A DNA stretch of 64,000 bases from an uncultured bacterium (lineage in GTDB: Bacteria; Bacillota_I; Bacilli_A; RFN20; CAG-826): the NCBI GenBank assembly GCA_949299195.1, contig CASFZN010000009.1, positions 1 to 64,000 of the forward strand, in the 5' to 3' direction. Shown here one piece after another: positions 27,195 through 37,112 of this stretch (positions within the stretch are counted from its first letter, which is position 1; every line of letters begins with the position of its first letter). Both the position numbers and the translations under genes were made by a program. A model generated the notes under the pieces. It did no database searches, was not told the DNA's origin, and saw nothing but the letters and a program-made list of their open reading frames with translations.

Positions 27195-28154
27195 ATGCCA
27201 AGTTTAATTACACATTACGAATTTTCAAAACAATATTTTAAAGATAAAGAGCGATTTTTTTATATCGCTTCACAAGGACCAGATGTATATTTTTATAATG
27301 GATATAGCTTCTTTCCTACCAAAAATAAAAAGAAACGAGAAAAAATCAAAAATATTCGATCATTTGGCTCTTATTTACATGAAATAGATCCTTATATTTC
27401 TTTCTCTTTTTTAATTCAAAAAGTAAGCGAAGAAAAGGATGAAAGTAAAAGAAAATTACTTCTTAACTTTGTTGAAGGAATGATGTCGCACTATATTTTA
27501 GATAGAGTTGCTCATCCCTATGTATATTACGTTACTGGCTTCCCTTTAAGCGAAAAAATGCATAGTTTTTACCATATGTATTTAGAAACTTGTTTAAATG
27601 TTTTGGTAATGGATTACTATAAAGACTATCCATCTTTTAAAGAAGTATTAAAACCTAATAAAGAAGAGTCTAAAGAAGTTTCTTTACTCATGTATGAACT
27701 TGCTAAACATTTATCTTATGAAGGAATAGAAGACACAACTTATAGAGAATCTTTAAAAACAATGTTAAAGGTCAATAGAGTCATTAATTCGAAAGTATTT
27801 GGATTAAGAAAACGTTTTTTAAATAAATTCATGAAATTTTCTAGCGCTAACTCAATGTCGATTCCAAAATTAAAGAATCTACCTAAAGAAGATATCGCTA
27901 ACTTAAAAAAGAAAGAATATTTTGATACTGTTACCAATGAATCTAAAGGGAACGATACTTTTTTTGAAATCTTAGATAAAGCTAGTAAAGAGTTAAAAAT
28001 AGCTATCACAATTATCGAAGATATCGTTATTAAAAATCTCGATGTATACGATGAATTAAATCGCTTTTTAAATAAAATTGATCATGATGGAGTAAAAGTG
28101 GGGAGCGAAATGAAATATAGCGACGTTATCTTTACTCCCGATTCGTTTAAATAA
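27195..28154 (+). CDS. Zinc-dependent phospholipase C family protein
   Basis: A 319-aa protein of the zinc-dependent phospholipase C / S1-P1 fold family. It starts MPSLITHYEFSKQ, with His7 as a ligand, then GSYLHEIDPY, then the strong cluster GMMSHYILDRVAHPYVYY near residue 105 and HSFYHMYLE near residue 135. The His and Asp residues fit a tri-zinc site. There is no signal peptide, so it probably acts in the cytosol; many Firmicutes encode this family without a known substrate. The ribosome site is weak (AAGGT) and a TAAAAT box lies just before it. It ends at a terminator shared with the MFS gene. Confidence 0.82.
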   Translation: MPSLITHYEFSKQYFKDKERFFYIASQGPDVYFYNGYSFFPTKNKKKREKIKNIRSFGSYLHEIDPYISFSFLIQKVSEEKDESKRKLLLNFVEGMMSHYILDRVAHPYVYYVTGFPLSEKMHSFYHMYLETCLNVLVMDYYKDYPSFKEVLKPNKEESKEVSLLMYELAKHLSYEGIEDTTYRESLKTMLKVNRVINSKVFGLRKRFLNKFMKFSSANSMSIPKLKNLPKEDIANLKKKEYFDTVTNESKGNDTFFEILDKASKELKIAITIIEDIVIKNLDVYDELNRFLNKIDHDGVKVGSEMKYSDVIFTPDSFK

Positions 28155-28158
28155 TTTT

Positions 28159-28201
28159 AAAAATAGGAAGTCTTCTTTAATTAACTAGACTTCCTATTTT
28201 T
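28159..28201. terminator. Bidirectional terminator between the phospholipase-like and MFS genes
   Basis: AAAAATAGGAAGTC (28159-28172) and GACTTCCTATTTTT (28188-28201) form a perfect 14-bp stem with T runs on both strands. It lies between convergent stop codons. Confidence 0.92.
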
Positions 28202-28204
28202 AAT

Positions 28205-29641
28205 TTATTCAGTTTCTACTACTGCTTCCTCTTTACTTTCAGGAGTAATTTTTAACTCTTCTTCAATCCTTCGATTTTCTTCTTCAATTAGGTGGCGATT
28301 ATCTTTATTTGCTTTAGCGGCAAAGATAAATAGAATTCCTCCAGCAAAAACTAAACAAGAAAGCGGAATAATTGAAATATTTGCATTTTGAGTTGCGGTA
28401 TTAATAGTAGCAAAAAGGAATGTTCCTAAAAAACTTGCGCCTTTTCCAAAAGCATCAAAAAGGGAAAATAATTCTCCGCTTTTATTTTTAGGAATAATTT
28501 GAGTGAAATAACTTCTTGATAATGATTGAATTCCTCCTTGGAAGAATCCAACAAAAATAGCTAAAACCCAAAACATCCAGTCTGAATTGATAAAAATAGC
28601 GAATATAGTGATAAATAAATAGCCAATAATACAAACAAATATCATTGGGACCGTGCCAAATTTTTTCGATAAATATGCAATTCCTATGGCACTAGGGAAA
28701 GCAATAACTTGAACTGCAACTAAAGCTGCTAGACTCATTACTTGATTAACTCCAAAACTTTCACTAACTTTAATAGCAAGTTCAATGATTGAATAAACGC
28801 CATCAATATAAAGGAAGAAAGCGATTAAAAAAAGAATAATCCCCTTATATCTTTTAGCATATTTAAAAACTTCATAAATTCTTACATAGGCGTGACCTAT
28901 ATTTTTAAAGAAATGGCCTACTTTACTACCTTTTCTTTTTAAAGGCTCAATATAATATTTTTGTTTATAAACACTAAATAAAGGAATTGTAAAACCAATC
29001 CACCATAAAGCATTGATAATAAAACAAATTAAATATCCACTTGGACAAGCTAAGGAAGCATCCATTCCAGTTAATAATTCGCCATTACTTCCATAGGCTT
29101 CATAATTAGTAAAACCAAAAGCAACGATTGCAAGTCCAATTAAAAATGGAACTAAACTACCAATATATCCAAGTGCATATCCATATGAAGAGACTTTATT
29201 TGATCTTTCATCAGTTGTAACATCAACTAGCATCGAATCATAAATCATCAAAGCTCCATTATAAGCAACTTTTGCAACAACAAAGGCAATAATCCATGCC
29301 ATATAATGCATTGGAATGCCAAGTGCAATACAAGCTAAACAAGAAATAATTGTAAAAATCAAAAACATTGGTTTTTTAAAGCCCTTATAATCGCTTGAAG
29401 AACCAATTAATGGTCCAATTAAAACAGCTATTAAAGTGATTACTGAAGTTGCATAACTCCAAATAGAATCCGATTGCCAAGTTTCTAATTTTGCTTCATC
29501 ACTCATAAGGCCAAAAAATAAAGCAAATAGGGAAACGCTAACCATTGTAAAGGCACTATTTCCTACATCATAAAGGATCCAGTACCACTCTTTTTTCGTG
29601 AACTTGTCCTTCTTTTTCTTATTAACTACTTTTTCTCCCAT
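28205..29641 (-). CDS. MFS transporter, UMF1/Atg22-like
   Basis: A 478-aa membrane protein with about 12 hydrophobic segments. The N-terminal WILYDVGNSAFTMVSV is the signature of the UMF1 family, related to yeast vacuolar amino acid exporter Atg22. The motif PLIGSSSDYKGFKKP (near residue 80) resembles the MFS loop 2-3 signature, and PKNKSGELFSLFDAFGKGAS the symmetric loop in the second half. It is probably an efflux or permease protein for amino acids or small metabolites, with unknown substrate. An AGGGGA site precedes the ATG. The C-terminus is acidic. Confidence 0.87.
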   Translation of the reverse strand: MGEKVVNKKKKDKFTKKEWYWILYDVGNSAFTMVSVSLFALFFGLMSDEAKLETWQSDSIWSYATSVITLIAVLIGPLIGSSSDYKGFKKPMFLIFTIISCLACIALGIPMHYMAWIIAFVVAKVAYNGALMIYDSMLVDVTTDERSNKVSSYGYALGYIGSLVPFLIGLAIVAFGFTNYEAYGSNGELLTGMDASLACPSGYLICFIINALWWIGFTIPLFSVYKQKYYIEPLKRKGSKVGHFFKNIGHAYVRIYEVFKYAKRYKGIILFLIAFFLYIDGVYSIIELAIKVSESFGVNQVMSLAALVAVQVIAFPSAIGIAYLSKKFGTVPMIFVCIIGYLFITIFAIFINSDWMFWVLAIFVGFFQGGIQSLSRSYFTQIIPKNKSGELFSLFDAFGKGASFLGTFLFATINTATQNANISIIPLSCLVFAGGILFIFAAKANKDNRHLIEEENRRIEEELKITPESKEEAVVETE

Positions 29642-29780
29642 ATTATTTTTCCCCTAAAGTATTTAATATTTTTCTATAAGAAAAATTTCTTAACTAACTA
29701 TTAGTTTAAACAATGGGAAATTAAAAATAAACACAAATTTTTCTTAACAATTTTTTAACTTTTTTATTTGACAAATATCG

Positions 29781-31601
29781 TTATTTTTTAAAATAATCGT
29801 TTTTGATTTCTTCAATATATAAATAGATGATTTTTTCCCATTCACTACCTTCATAAGAAAAGGTATTTTTGCTTAATTTTTTAAATTCTTTATCAGTTAA
29901 AGCACGGAAATTTTTAAAGGATAATTCGTTATCTTTAAAGTATTTAATTTGATAATAATATAGTTTTAATTTGACGGCTAAATAAGATACGCGGCTTACC
30001 TTATTTCGCTTAACTCTAATTGAATAAAATTTAATTAAAAATAAGGTGTTAATATAGGTTTTAGTGAAAGTTTCAAAGTTAATATAAGATTCATTTAATT
30101 TATTAAAATTATTAAAGGCAAAGAAAGACTCTCTTTCTAAAAGAAATTCATTGATAAAACCTAATTTTTTAGTAAATAAAAGATAGTTAAAATTGAAATA
30201 AGCATTATTTAATAATTCATTACTTGAAGGGAAAATAATCGAATTATTAAGTAAGATTTCACGTTTATAAATCTTATTTGAAAGATTGTCATTTTTCATT
30301 AAATTAGTGATGACTTTTTTAGTGTAATGATCATTTTTATTTAATCTATTAGGGAATAATTTTCTTAAAAATGAATGTTCTTTATTTTCATAATATTCAG
30401 GAACAACTTTTAAACTTACTGAATTAAAAATTTTAAAAGATGAGGTAACAAAATCTAAGTCATCTTTTGAAATTTTTTGATACATTTTTCTTAAATAATC
30501 ATGTCTTAAAATTGAAGTAGAATCTAAAAATATTAAGTATTTAGAATTCATAGTTTTTATCGAATAATTCTTAATTTTATTAATATTATCTAAAGCTTCG
30601 CTTTCAATATCGTTAACGTCAATCACATTAAATAAATCCCTATTTAAAGATTCATAATATTTAACTGTTTTTAAGTTCTCTTCACTTGGATTAAATAAAT
30701 AGATATTAAGTGCATATTCAATTTTAATATCTTGATTTTTAAGTGATTCTAAATTACGTGATAAAAGCTCATTATTATCGTTACTAACGATATAAGAAAC
30801 TCCAAGTTCATATTCTTTTCTTAATCTTTTTATCTTTAATTCTTTTTCTTTATTGATTAAAGAATATTCACATCCACAATAGTCTTGGCGGTATAAATTG
30901 TTGTTTTTAGCGATTTTAATTCCGATTTCTTGACCGTTATTCTTTTTAAAATCACTATAAATAAATTCAACTTCGCTGCCTTTATATTTATTTTCTAATG
31001 ATTTTCCTACCTTATTTATATAAGTAGCATCTTTATTTCTAGAAATAGACATGACTGTAGTTACGTATTTAAAGCCATTATCAATAGCATATTTAAATAA
31101 AGAATCCATTCTTTTATAAATACAGACCTTACATCTATTGCCAGTAATTTCTTTATCGTCTTTAAACTTAACTAAATCTTTTTTAAATTCTTCATAATTA
31201 TATGAATCTTCAATAATCTCAATTTTAGATTGATAACGATAATTCAAATCTGAAAGATATTTTTTTAAATTATAAAGCCTTTTATCATATTCAACTTTAG
31301 GGAAGATATTTGAATTTGAATAAAAAATAGTAATATCAAAAAGATCGTGAAGGAATATTAAAGGATATGTAGAACAAGGTCCACAACATACATGAAGTAA
31401 TAATTTAGGCTTATTTACCTCTTTTTTCCTAATTTCTTTATATTCTTTAATGAATTCTAAATAGTAATTTATCTCATTATTACTTTCTTCTTTTTCTTCA
31501 TTTATAGATAAATTTAAAATTGAGGATAGATCAATTTTTTCATCCTCTTTTTTCTTTAAAGGTGACTTTTTAATATCTTCAATTTTTCTATTTGTTTCCA
31601 T
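29781..31601 (-). CDS. queH: Epoxyqueuosine reductase QueH fused to a GT2-like glycosyltransferase domain
   Basis: A 606-aa two-domain protein. After a charged linker (1-62), residues 65-262 are QueH, which reduces epoxyqueuosine to queuosine in tRNA. It has the HVCCGPC cluster (Cys72, 73, 76), NRCKVC (Cys157, 160) and YCGC (Cys242, 244), all the iron-sulfur and redox Cys. Residues about 266-606 resemble a family 2 (GT-A) glycosyltransferase: SYIVSNDNNELLSRNLESL, then YSIKTMNSKYLIFLDST. The usual DxD is DST (Asp360, Thr362), so metal binding may be lost. Ordinary QueH has about 180-250 aa. It is the last gene of queT-tgt-queA-queH, 11 nt after queA. The fold of the second half is inferred from motifs. 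Confidence 0.85.
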   Translation of the reverse strand: METNRKIEDIKKSPLKKKEDEKIDLSSILNLSINEEKEESNNEINYYLEFIKEYKEIRKKEVNKPKLLLHVCCGPCSTYPLIFLHDLFDITIFYSNSNIFPKVEYDKRLYNLKKYLSDLNYRYQSKIEIIEDSYNYEEFKKDLVKFKDDKEITGNRCKVCIYKRMDSLFKYAIDNGFKYVTTVMSISRNKDATYINKVGKSLENKYKGSEVEFIYSDFKKNNGQEIGIKIAKNNNLYRQDYCGCEYSLINKEKELKIKRLRKEYELGVSYIVSNDNNELLSRNLESLKNQDIKIEYALNIYLFNPSEENLKTVKYYESLNRDLFNVIDVNDIESEALDNINKIKNYSIKTMNSKYLIFLDSTSILRHDYLRKMYQKISKDDLDFVTSSFKIFNSVSLKVVPEYYENKEHSFLRKLFPNRLNKNDHYTKKVITNLMKNDNLSNKIYKREILLNNSIIFPSSNELLNNAYFNFNYLLFTKKLGFINEFLLERESFFAFNNFNKLNESYINFETFTKTYINTLFLIKFYSIRVKRNKVSRVSYLAVKLKLYYYQIKYFKDNELSFKNFRALTDKEFKKLSKNTFSYEGSEWEKIIYLYIEEIKNDYFKK

Positions 31602-31612
31602 TTTCTTACTAA

Positions 31613-32661
31613 CTATTTAGTTTTGGTATAAATAAACATCGCATCCCCATAAGAAAAGAAATGATATTTATTTTCAACAGCCCTATTATAGCAAGAAATT
31701 GTAAAATCTCTCCCCATAAGTGCGCTAACAAGCATAACAAGGGTTGATTTTGGTAAATGAAAATTTGTAACTAATGAATCGATTGCTTTAAATTCATATC
31801 CTGGATAAATAAAGATTGCAGTATCAGCTTCTTCAGCTTTAAATTCGTTATATTTTGAATAGTTTGATTCTAAAGTTCTAACAACAGTAGTTCCTATTGC
31901 AATAATATTTCTACCTTCTTTTTTTGCTTTATTTAATTTTGATGCAGTTTCTTCACCAATAATATAGGATTCAGAATGCATCTTATGATTTAAAATATCG
32001 TTTTCTTTAACTGGTTTAAAAGTGCCTAGTCCAATAGAAAGCGTTACATCTAAAATTTCTACGCCCTTTTCTTTAATTTTTTCTAATAATTCATTTGTAA
32101 AATGGAATCCTGCGGTAGGAGCAGCACTACTTCCATTAATTTTTGCATAAACTGTTTGATAATCTTCCTTATTTTTACTTTCTTCGTCTAAATTTTGTTC
32201 GATATATGGAGGAAGTGGAGTTAAGCCAATTTCATTTAATATTTCTAAAAATATTCCTTTATAAGTAAATTTTAAAATTCGAATACCTTCTTCTTTTCTT
32301 TCTAAACAATTGGCTGATAATACGCCTTCTTTAAAGATAATTTCAGTACCAATTTTGATAACTTTAGCATTTCCACATATTGCTTCAAAAGTATCGTTTC
32401 CTAAATCTTTTAATAATAAAACTTCTACATGAGCCCCAGTATCTTTTTTAACTCCAAAAAGTCGATAAGGATTAACTTTGGTGTTATTTCTAACTACTAC
32501 ATCGCCTGGTTTTAAATAATCAATAATATCGCTAAAAAGTTTATCTTCTACTTCATGAGTATCCTTATTAATAAGCATCAAACGGCACTTATCTCTTTCT
32601 TTTGATGGATGTTGAGCGATAAGTTCTTTTGGTAATTCGTAATCAAATAAATTTATATCCA

Positions 32662-32662
<1 letters not shown>
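31613..32662 (-). CDS. queA: S-adenosylmethionine:tRNA ribosyltransferase-isomerase
   Basis: A 349-aa enzyme that moves the ribosyl part of SAM onto preQ1 in tRNA, giving epoxyqueuosine. It starts INLFDYELPKELIAQHPS and has DGRFYN-like NNTKVNPYRLFG, SSAAPTAGFHFT near residue 175 and LPKSTLVMLVSALMG near residue 310. Length is typical. Its ATG overlaps the tgt stop (TAATG), implying coupling. It stands between Tgt and QueH in pathway order. Confidence 0.97.
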
Positions 32663-33809
<1,147 letters not shown>

Positions 33810-33853
33810 CTAAATTTAGCGCTAATTACCATAACATTTAATCTTTAGATTAA

Positions 33854-34423
33854 TTACCATTTTACTTTTGTTAAATCTTGGGTGTTATTAATAAGAGTGA
33901 AAAAATGTGGATAAGTCTTTTTTAAAATCATAAAAATCATATATCCTAAAACATTTATAGCTAAAAATTCTCCTAAAAAAGTCCATCCAGCCATAATGAA
34001 AAATATACCACTTTCAAGTAAAAATTCATCGGCAGTTCCTAAAGATGCTAAATAGATAATAAAAGGCACTGCTATCGCATTAATTAAACATGGAACTAGT
34101 CCATTTAAAAATAAGGATCTATTAAAAGTTCTATTCATTACACTAATCAAAACACAGGAAATAAAGGTTGCTAAAGTACCAATAACTATGTCAAAGATCC
34201 CAGCTGTTGAAAAAAGATTTGCTAACAAACAGCCAATAGTTAATCCAATCGTATATGAAGGATTAAAAAATACTAAAAGATTAAGTAATTCCGCGACCCT
34301 AAACTGCATAAAATTATAGGATAAAATTGGAATTGAAATTGTTATAACAGCATAAAGCGCTGCAACAATTGCGTTTAATGTAATCATCTTTACACTAAAC
34401 ATGTTTTTAAAAAATAAACTCAT
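33854..34423 (-). CDS. queT: QueT-type queuosine precursor transporter (ECF S component)
   Basis: A 189-aa membrane protein with about six hydrophobic segments, matching the QueT/COG4708 family of S components that work with a shared ECF module. It starts MITLNAIVAALYAVITI after a short lead and has the FRVAELLNLLVFFNPSYTIGLTIG block. It probably imports preQ1 or queuine. No queD, queE, queC or queF is seen, so the operon is of the salvage type. It is the first gene, behind a leader of about 206 nt and an AGGGGG ribosome site. Confidence 0.9.
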   Translation of the reverse strand: MSLFFKNMFSVKMITLNAIVAALYAVITISIPILSYNFMQFRVAELLNLLVFFNPSYTIGLTIGCLLANLFSTAGIFDIVIGTLATFISCVLISVMNRTFNRSLFLNGLVPCLINAIAVPFIIYLASLGTADEFLLESGIFFIMAGWTFLGEFLAINVLGYMIFMILKKTYPHFFTLINNTQDLTKVKW

Positions 34424-34629
34424 TTAAAATATGTCCCCCTGTTTTCTTTTACGAGTGGTTAGTCATGGGCGAAAAAGACACTCGAGTAAATACAAGAGAG
34501 AATATTACTTCAAACTTAGTCGTATTTCAACCTCAAAACTCTAGAAATATTGAGATTTTATACAACCGATTTAAATATTAATCAACTTAAGAATCTCTTT
34601 AGTTAAATCCTTAAAATCAATAAAAGTTT
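34424..34629 (-). promoter_or_regulatory. Structured leader of the queuosine operon, possible preQ1-type riboswitch
   Basis: The minus-strand RNA between promoter and queT can form three helices in order. CTCAA pairs with TTGAG, AAATAC with GTATTT, and nearest the gene CGAGTG (34484-34479) with CACTCG (34457-34452) around a 21-nt loop. In that loop TCTTTT can pair with downstream AAAAGA, and CCC with the GGGGG of the ribosome site (34435-34439). This would be an H-type pseudoknot that could hide the Shine-Dalgarno, the general logic of preQ1-I, II and III riboswitches. The sequence does not match a class consensus that I recall, so the class is open. The location upstream of queT is where preQ1 riboswitches often occur. 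Confidence 0.5.
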
Positions 34630-34635
34630 TCTAAT

Positions 34636-34663
34636 ATGATAGATAGAGAATTTCATTTGTCAA
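34636..34663 (-). promoter_or_regulatory. queTp: Promoter of the queuosine operon
   Basis: On the minus strand TTGACA (34663-34658), a 16-nt spacer and TATCAT (34641-34636) are seen. The start would be near 34629, giving a 5' UTR of about 206 nt, far longer than needed for translation. Confidence 0.75.
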
Positions 34664-34741
34664 GGAAACTTCTTTTTATACTGGCAAAATTTATTATAAG
34701 TATATATTTTTAACATTATTTAACTTTCCGATAGTTATCGT

Positions 34742-34770
34742 ATATTTTAGGTACAATGTACCTAAAATAT
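34742..34770. promoter_or_regulatory. 29-bp palindrome, DtxR/MntR-like operator candidate
   Basis: ATATTTTAGGTACA and its exact complement flank a single A: 14-bp arms with no mismatch. The inner 19 bp has the TTAGGT...ACCTAA arms and spacing of DtxR/IdeR/SirR-type metal-regulator boxes. It lies between divergent queT and DJ-1 genes, about 80 bp from the queT promoter and 78 bp from the DJ-1 promoter. No T run follows, so it is not a terminator. The regulator identity is inference. Confidence 0.6.
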
Positions 34771-34847
34771 TATTAAATAAAAATTTTTAAAATTTTTTTA
34801 AATTTCTTAATTTTTAATAATTTATAATCATTTAGATAAATTAATTT

Positions 34848-34876
34848 TTGAATATCATTTATAATTAATTTATAAA
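34848..34876 (+). promoter_or_regulatory. Candidate promoter of the DJ-1/PfpI gene
   Basis: TTGAAT (34848-34853), a 17-nt spacer and TATAAA (34871-34876) precede a TGAGG ribosome site and ATG 34895. Confidence 0.5.
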
Positions 34877-34894
34877 CTTTTGAGGTATTTAAAA

Positions 34895-35455
34895 ATGAAT
34901 AAAAAATGTTTAATGATCATCACTGATGGCTTTGAAGAACTTGAAGCATTAGGAACCTATGCGATTCTTTCTAGAGGTGGAATAAGAGTAGATATTTATT
35001 CCTTACATAAAGAAAACATCATTGGTAGTTATAATCTTCCTTTAAACGGCTTAAAAATATTTGATTTAAATAAGTTAGATTTAAATGAATATGATGCTTT
35101 AATTATTGCCGGAGGAAGAGAATATGTTGAACTAGAAGCTTCTCCTACTTTTATCGAAGTAATTAAAAGATTCTATAAAAATAATAAGGTTATTGCTGCA
35201 ATATGTGCTGGGCCTACATTACTCGGACATTTAGGATATTTAGAAGACAAAAACTATACCTGTTTCCAAGCAATGAATGAAGATTTTAAAGGTAATTTCA
35301 TTAATAATAAATACGTAGTTACTGATGGAAATATAATTACTGCCGTAAGTTGCGCAGCTTCTATAGATTTTGGACTCGCAATATTAGAAAAATTAAGTGG
35401 CAAAGAAATCACTAATCTAGTTAAAGAAAGAATCTATTATTCTTGTAATAAATAA
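34895..35455 (+). CDS. DJ-1/PfpI family protein
   Basis: A 186-aa class I glutamine amidotransferase-like protein. The N-terminal DGFEELEALGTYAILSRGG carries the conserved Glu. The nucleophile elbow AICAGPTLLG near residue 103 gives the reactive Cys. The C-terminal VVTDGNIITAVSCAASIDFGLAI matches the YajL/DJ-1 branch, whose members act as chaperones, glyoxalases or deglycases under carbonyl and oxidative stress. I chose ATG 34895 because a GAGG site precedes it; an in-frame TTG at 34880 is less likely. It has its own promoter and terminator. Confidence 0.9.
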   Translation: MNKKCLMIITDGFEELEALGTYAILSRGGIRVDIYSLHKENIIGSYNLPLNGLKIFDLNKLDLNEYDALIIAGGREYVELEASPTFIEVIKRFYKNNKVIAAICAGPTLLGHLGYLEDKNYTCFQAMNEDFKGNFINNKYVVTDGNIITAVSCAASIDFGLAILEKLSGKEITNLVKERIYYSCNK

Positions 35456-35498
35456 AATAAAAAAATAATAAATAATAATAAAATTCATTACTAAAACT

Positions 35499-35532
35499 AC
35501 TATTAATTAAATATTTAATTAATAGTTTTTTT
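35499..35532 (+). terminator. Terminator of the DJ-1/PfpI gene
   Basis: ACTATTAATTAAAT (35499-35512) and its exact complement (35513-35526) form a 14-bp AT-rich hairpin followed by TTTTTTT. It could also slow transcription coming from the integrase on the other strand, though the T run there is short. Confidence 0.75.
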
Positions 35533-35651
35533 ATATTTATTTTTAGTGTAGAAAGATTATTAGAGGTAAAAAAAGCAATATTATCGAAAATATTTATAAT
35601 AAATAAAATAATAAATTAAGTTTCAAATACTTACTAAAAAAATAACTACAA

Positions 35652-37112
35652 TTATTCATTGATAGATGATAATTTCTTTAAATATGAGATTCCTTTAAAA
35701 AATGCTTCATTAGTATCAATATAATGTCTTTCATTAACACTTTCAGTGATTTGACCTAAAAGTGCCATTCTAACCTTATTATCAGCACCTAGTTTATAAA
35801 GCTCAGTATTAATTGATTTTCTTCCAAATCCCTGTAAAGTATTATCAATTTTTACCTTATTTCTCTTCTTTTCCTTATTAAAAATATAAGTGAATTTATA
35901 GTAAGAATAAGGAACTAAGAAATCTTCATCTTTAAGGTGATAATTATCGATATATTCTTTTAAGATTAAGGCGTTTTCGTTAACATAAGCGATTCTTTTA
36001 TAAGAGGCACTAGTTTTAAGTCTTTCACTAATGATATTAAAGTGAGTTAATTTTTGTCTTTTTATCGTAATTATTGCGAGTTTATAGTTATTTTTAAATT
36101 CGATATCCTTAATTTTTATGCCTAAAAACTCCCCGATTCTAAGACCACTAAAATAAAGTAAGCGATATAAATATTTCATTCTTTTACTTTTAACGTTTTC
36201 AATAAATCTTAACGCATCTTTAATAGAGGTATATTTATTCTTATTTTCGTTATTAAATGTCTTTAAACTAGATTCATTTCCTCTTTTATTTTTAATTGAT
36301 GTAAGCATTATTAATAGATCATCTTTTTTATCACTATCAATGAGTTTAATTCGTCTAGCATAATTAATTAAATTCCTTAAAACTATGATATATACGGGGT
36401 TTTTAAGTCCATTGAATCTCAGGTGATTACGATAATCTTCAATTCGATAAATATCAAATAATTCATGGAGATCATTATTAAAGAATTTAATGATAAATTC
36501 TGCTTTTACCTTATAAGAACTATAGGTATTTAAAGAACATTCACTTTCAAAAGAATAAAAGAATCTTTTAACTAAATCTTCAATATCTCTTACTCTAGTT
36601 TTATTTTGTTTCTTTTTAGTGCCAAAATATAAAAAAGGAGTGAAATAGCGCTTAAAGGGAGAAATATTATCCATAATGATGTTATTTCGTAATTCATATT
36701 CATTATTTATTCGATGGTAGTTAATAGAATTATCGTAATAATTAAATTTATTATTAAATAGATTCATTTCTTTTAAGACATATTTTTTAATAGAGTTATC
36801 TTTTTTATCAAATTCATCATGAATGATGAATTTAATATATTCATTATTTACTATTTCTTCTTTATTATTAGCGATATTATTCGATAGTTTACCTTTATAG
36901 GCGTTATCACCAAGTTCATTAATTCTTATATTTTCTAGGTGTTTTTTAGCTCTTTTTATCATCTCTTTTTCGATAGATTTTACATATTCTTTATCTTTAT
37001 ATTTATCGTTTTTATTATCTCGATGAGTGAAGTGATAATATGTTCCATCGTATTTTTTAATCTTTCTATCAATAAAATAATGGTTAGTTTTTTTATCTAA
37101 TACTACAGCCAT
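35652..37112 (-). CDS. Tyrosine recombinase / phage-type integrase
   Basis: A 486-aa integrase. The N-terminus (HYFIDRKIKKYDGTYYH) resembles the arm-type DNA-binding domain. Core-binding helices span about 170-280, and the catalytic domain runs from about 300. Arg in FSGLRIGEFLG and the C-terminal Tyr in NERHYIDT are present. Two usual residues differ: the HxxR box reads GFGR and the LGH box reads LGQ. Its activity is therefore uncertain, although the frame is intact. It marks the start of an accessory island with pseudogenes and defence-like genes. A TAGGGAA site precedes the ATG. No flanking tRNA or attachment duplication was found by eye. Confidence 0.85.
   Translation of the reverse strand: MAVVLDKKTNHYFIDRKIKKYDGTYYHFTHRDNKNDKYKDKEYVKSIEKEMIKRAKKHLENIRINELGDNAYKGKLSNNIANNKEEIVNNEYIKFIIHDEFDKKDNSIKKYVLKEMNLFNNKFNYYDNSINYHRINNEYELRNNIIMDNISPFKRYFTPFLYFGTKKKQNKTRVRDIEDLVKRFFYSFESECSLNTYSSYKVKAEFIIKFFNNDLHELFDIYRIEDYRNHLRFNGLKNPVYIIVLRNLINYARRIKLIDSDKKDDLLIMLTSIKNKRGNESSLKTFNNENKNKYTSIKDALRFIENVKSKRMKYLYRLLYFSGLRIGEFLGIKIKDIEFKNNYKLAIITIKRQKLTHFNIISERLKTSASYKRIAYVNENALILKEYIDNYHLKDEDFLVPYSYYKFTYIFNKEKKRNKVKIDNTLQGFGRKSINTELYKLGADNKVRMALLGQITESVNERHYIDTNEAFFKGISYLKKLSSINE

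Noticed and set aside
34435-34490. Canonical preQ1-I riboswitch
   Set aside because: The loop is 21 nt and lacks the class I loop and A-rich tail spacing, so only a general preQ1-like pseudoknot is proposed.
34742-34770. Rho-independent terminator
   Set aside because: No T run follows on either strand and no gene ends there, so an operator is more likely.
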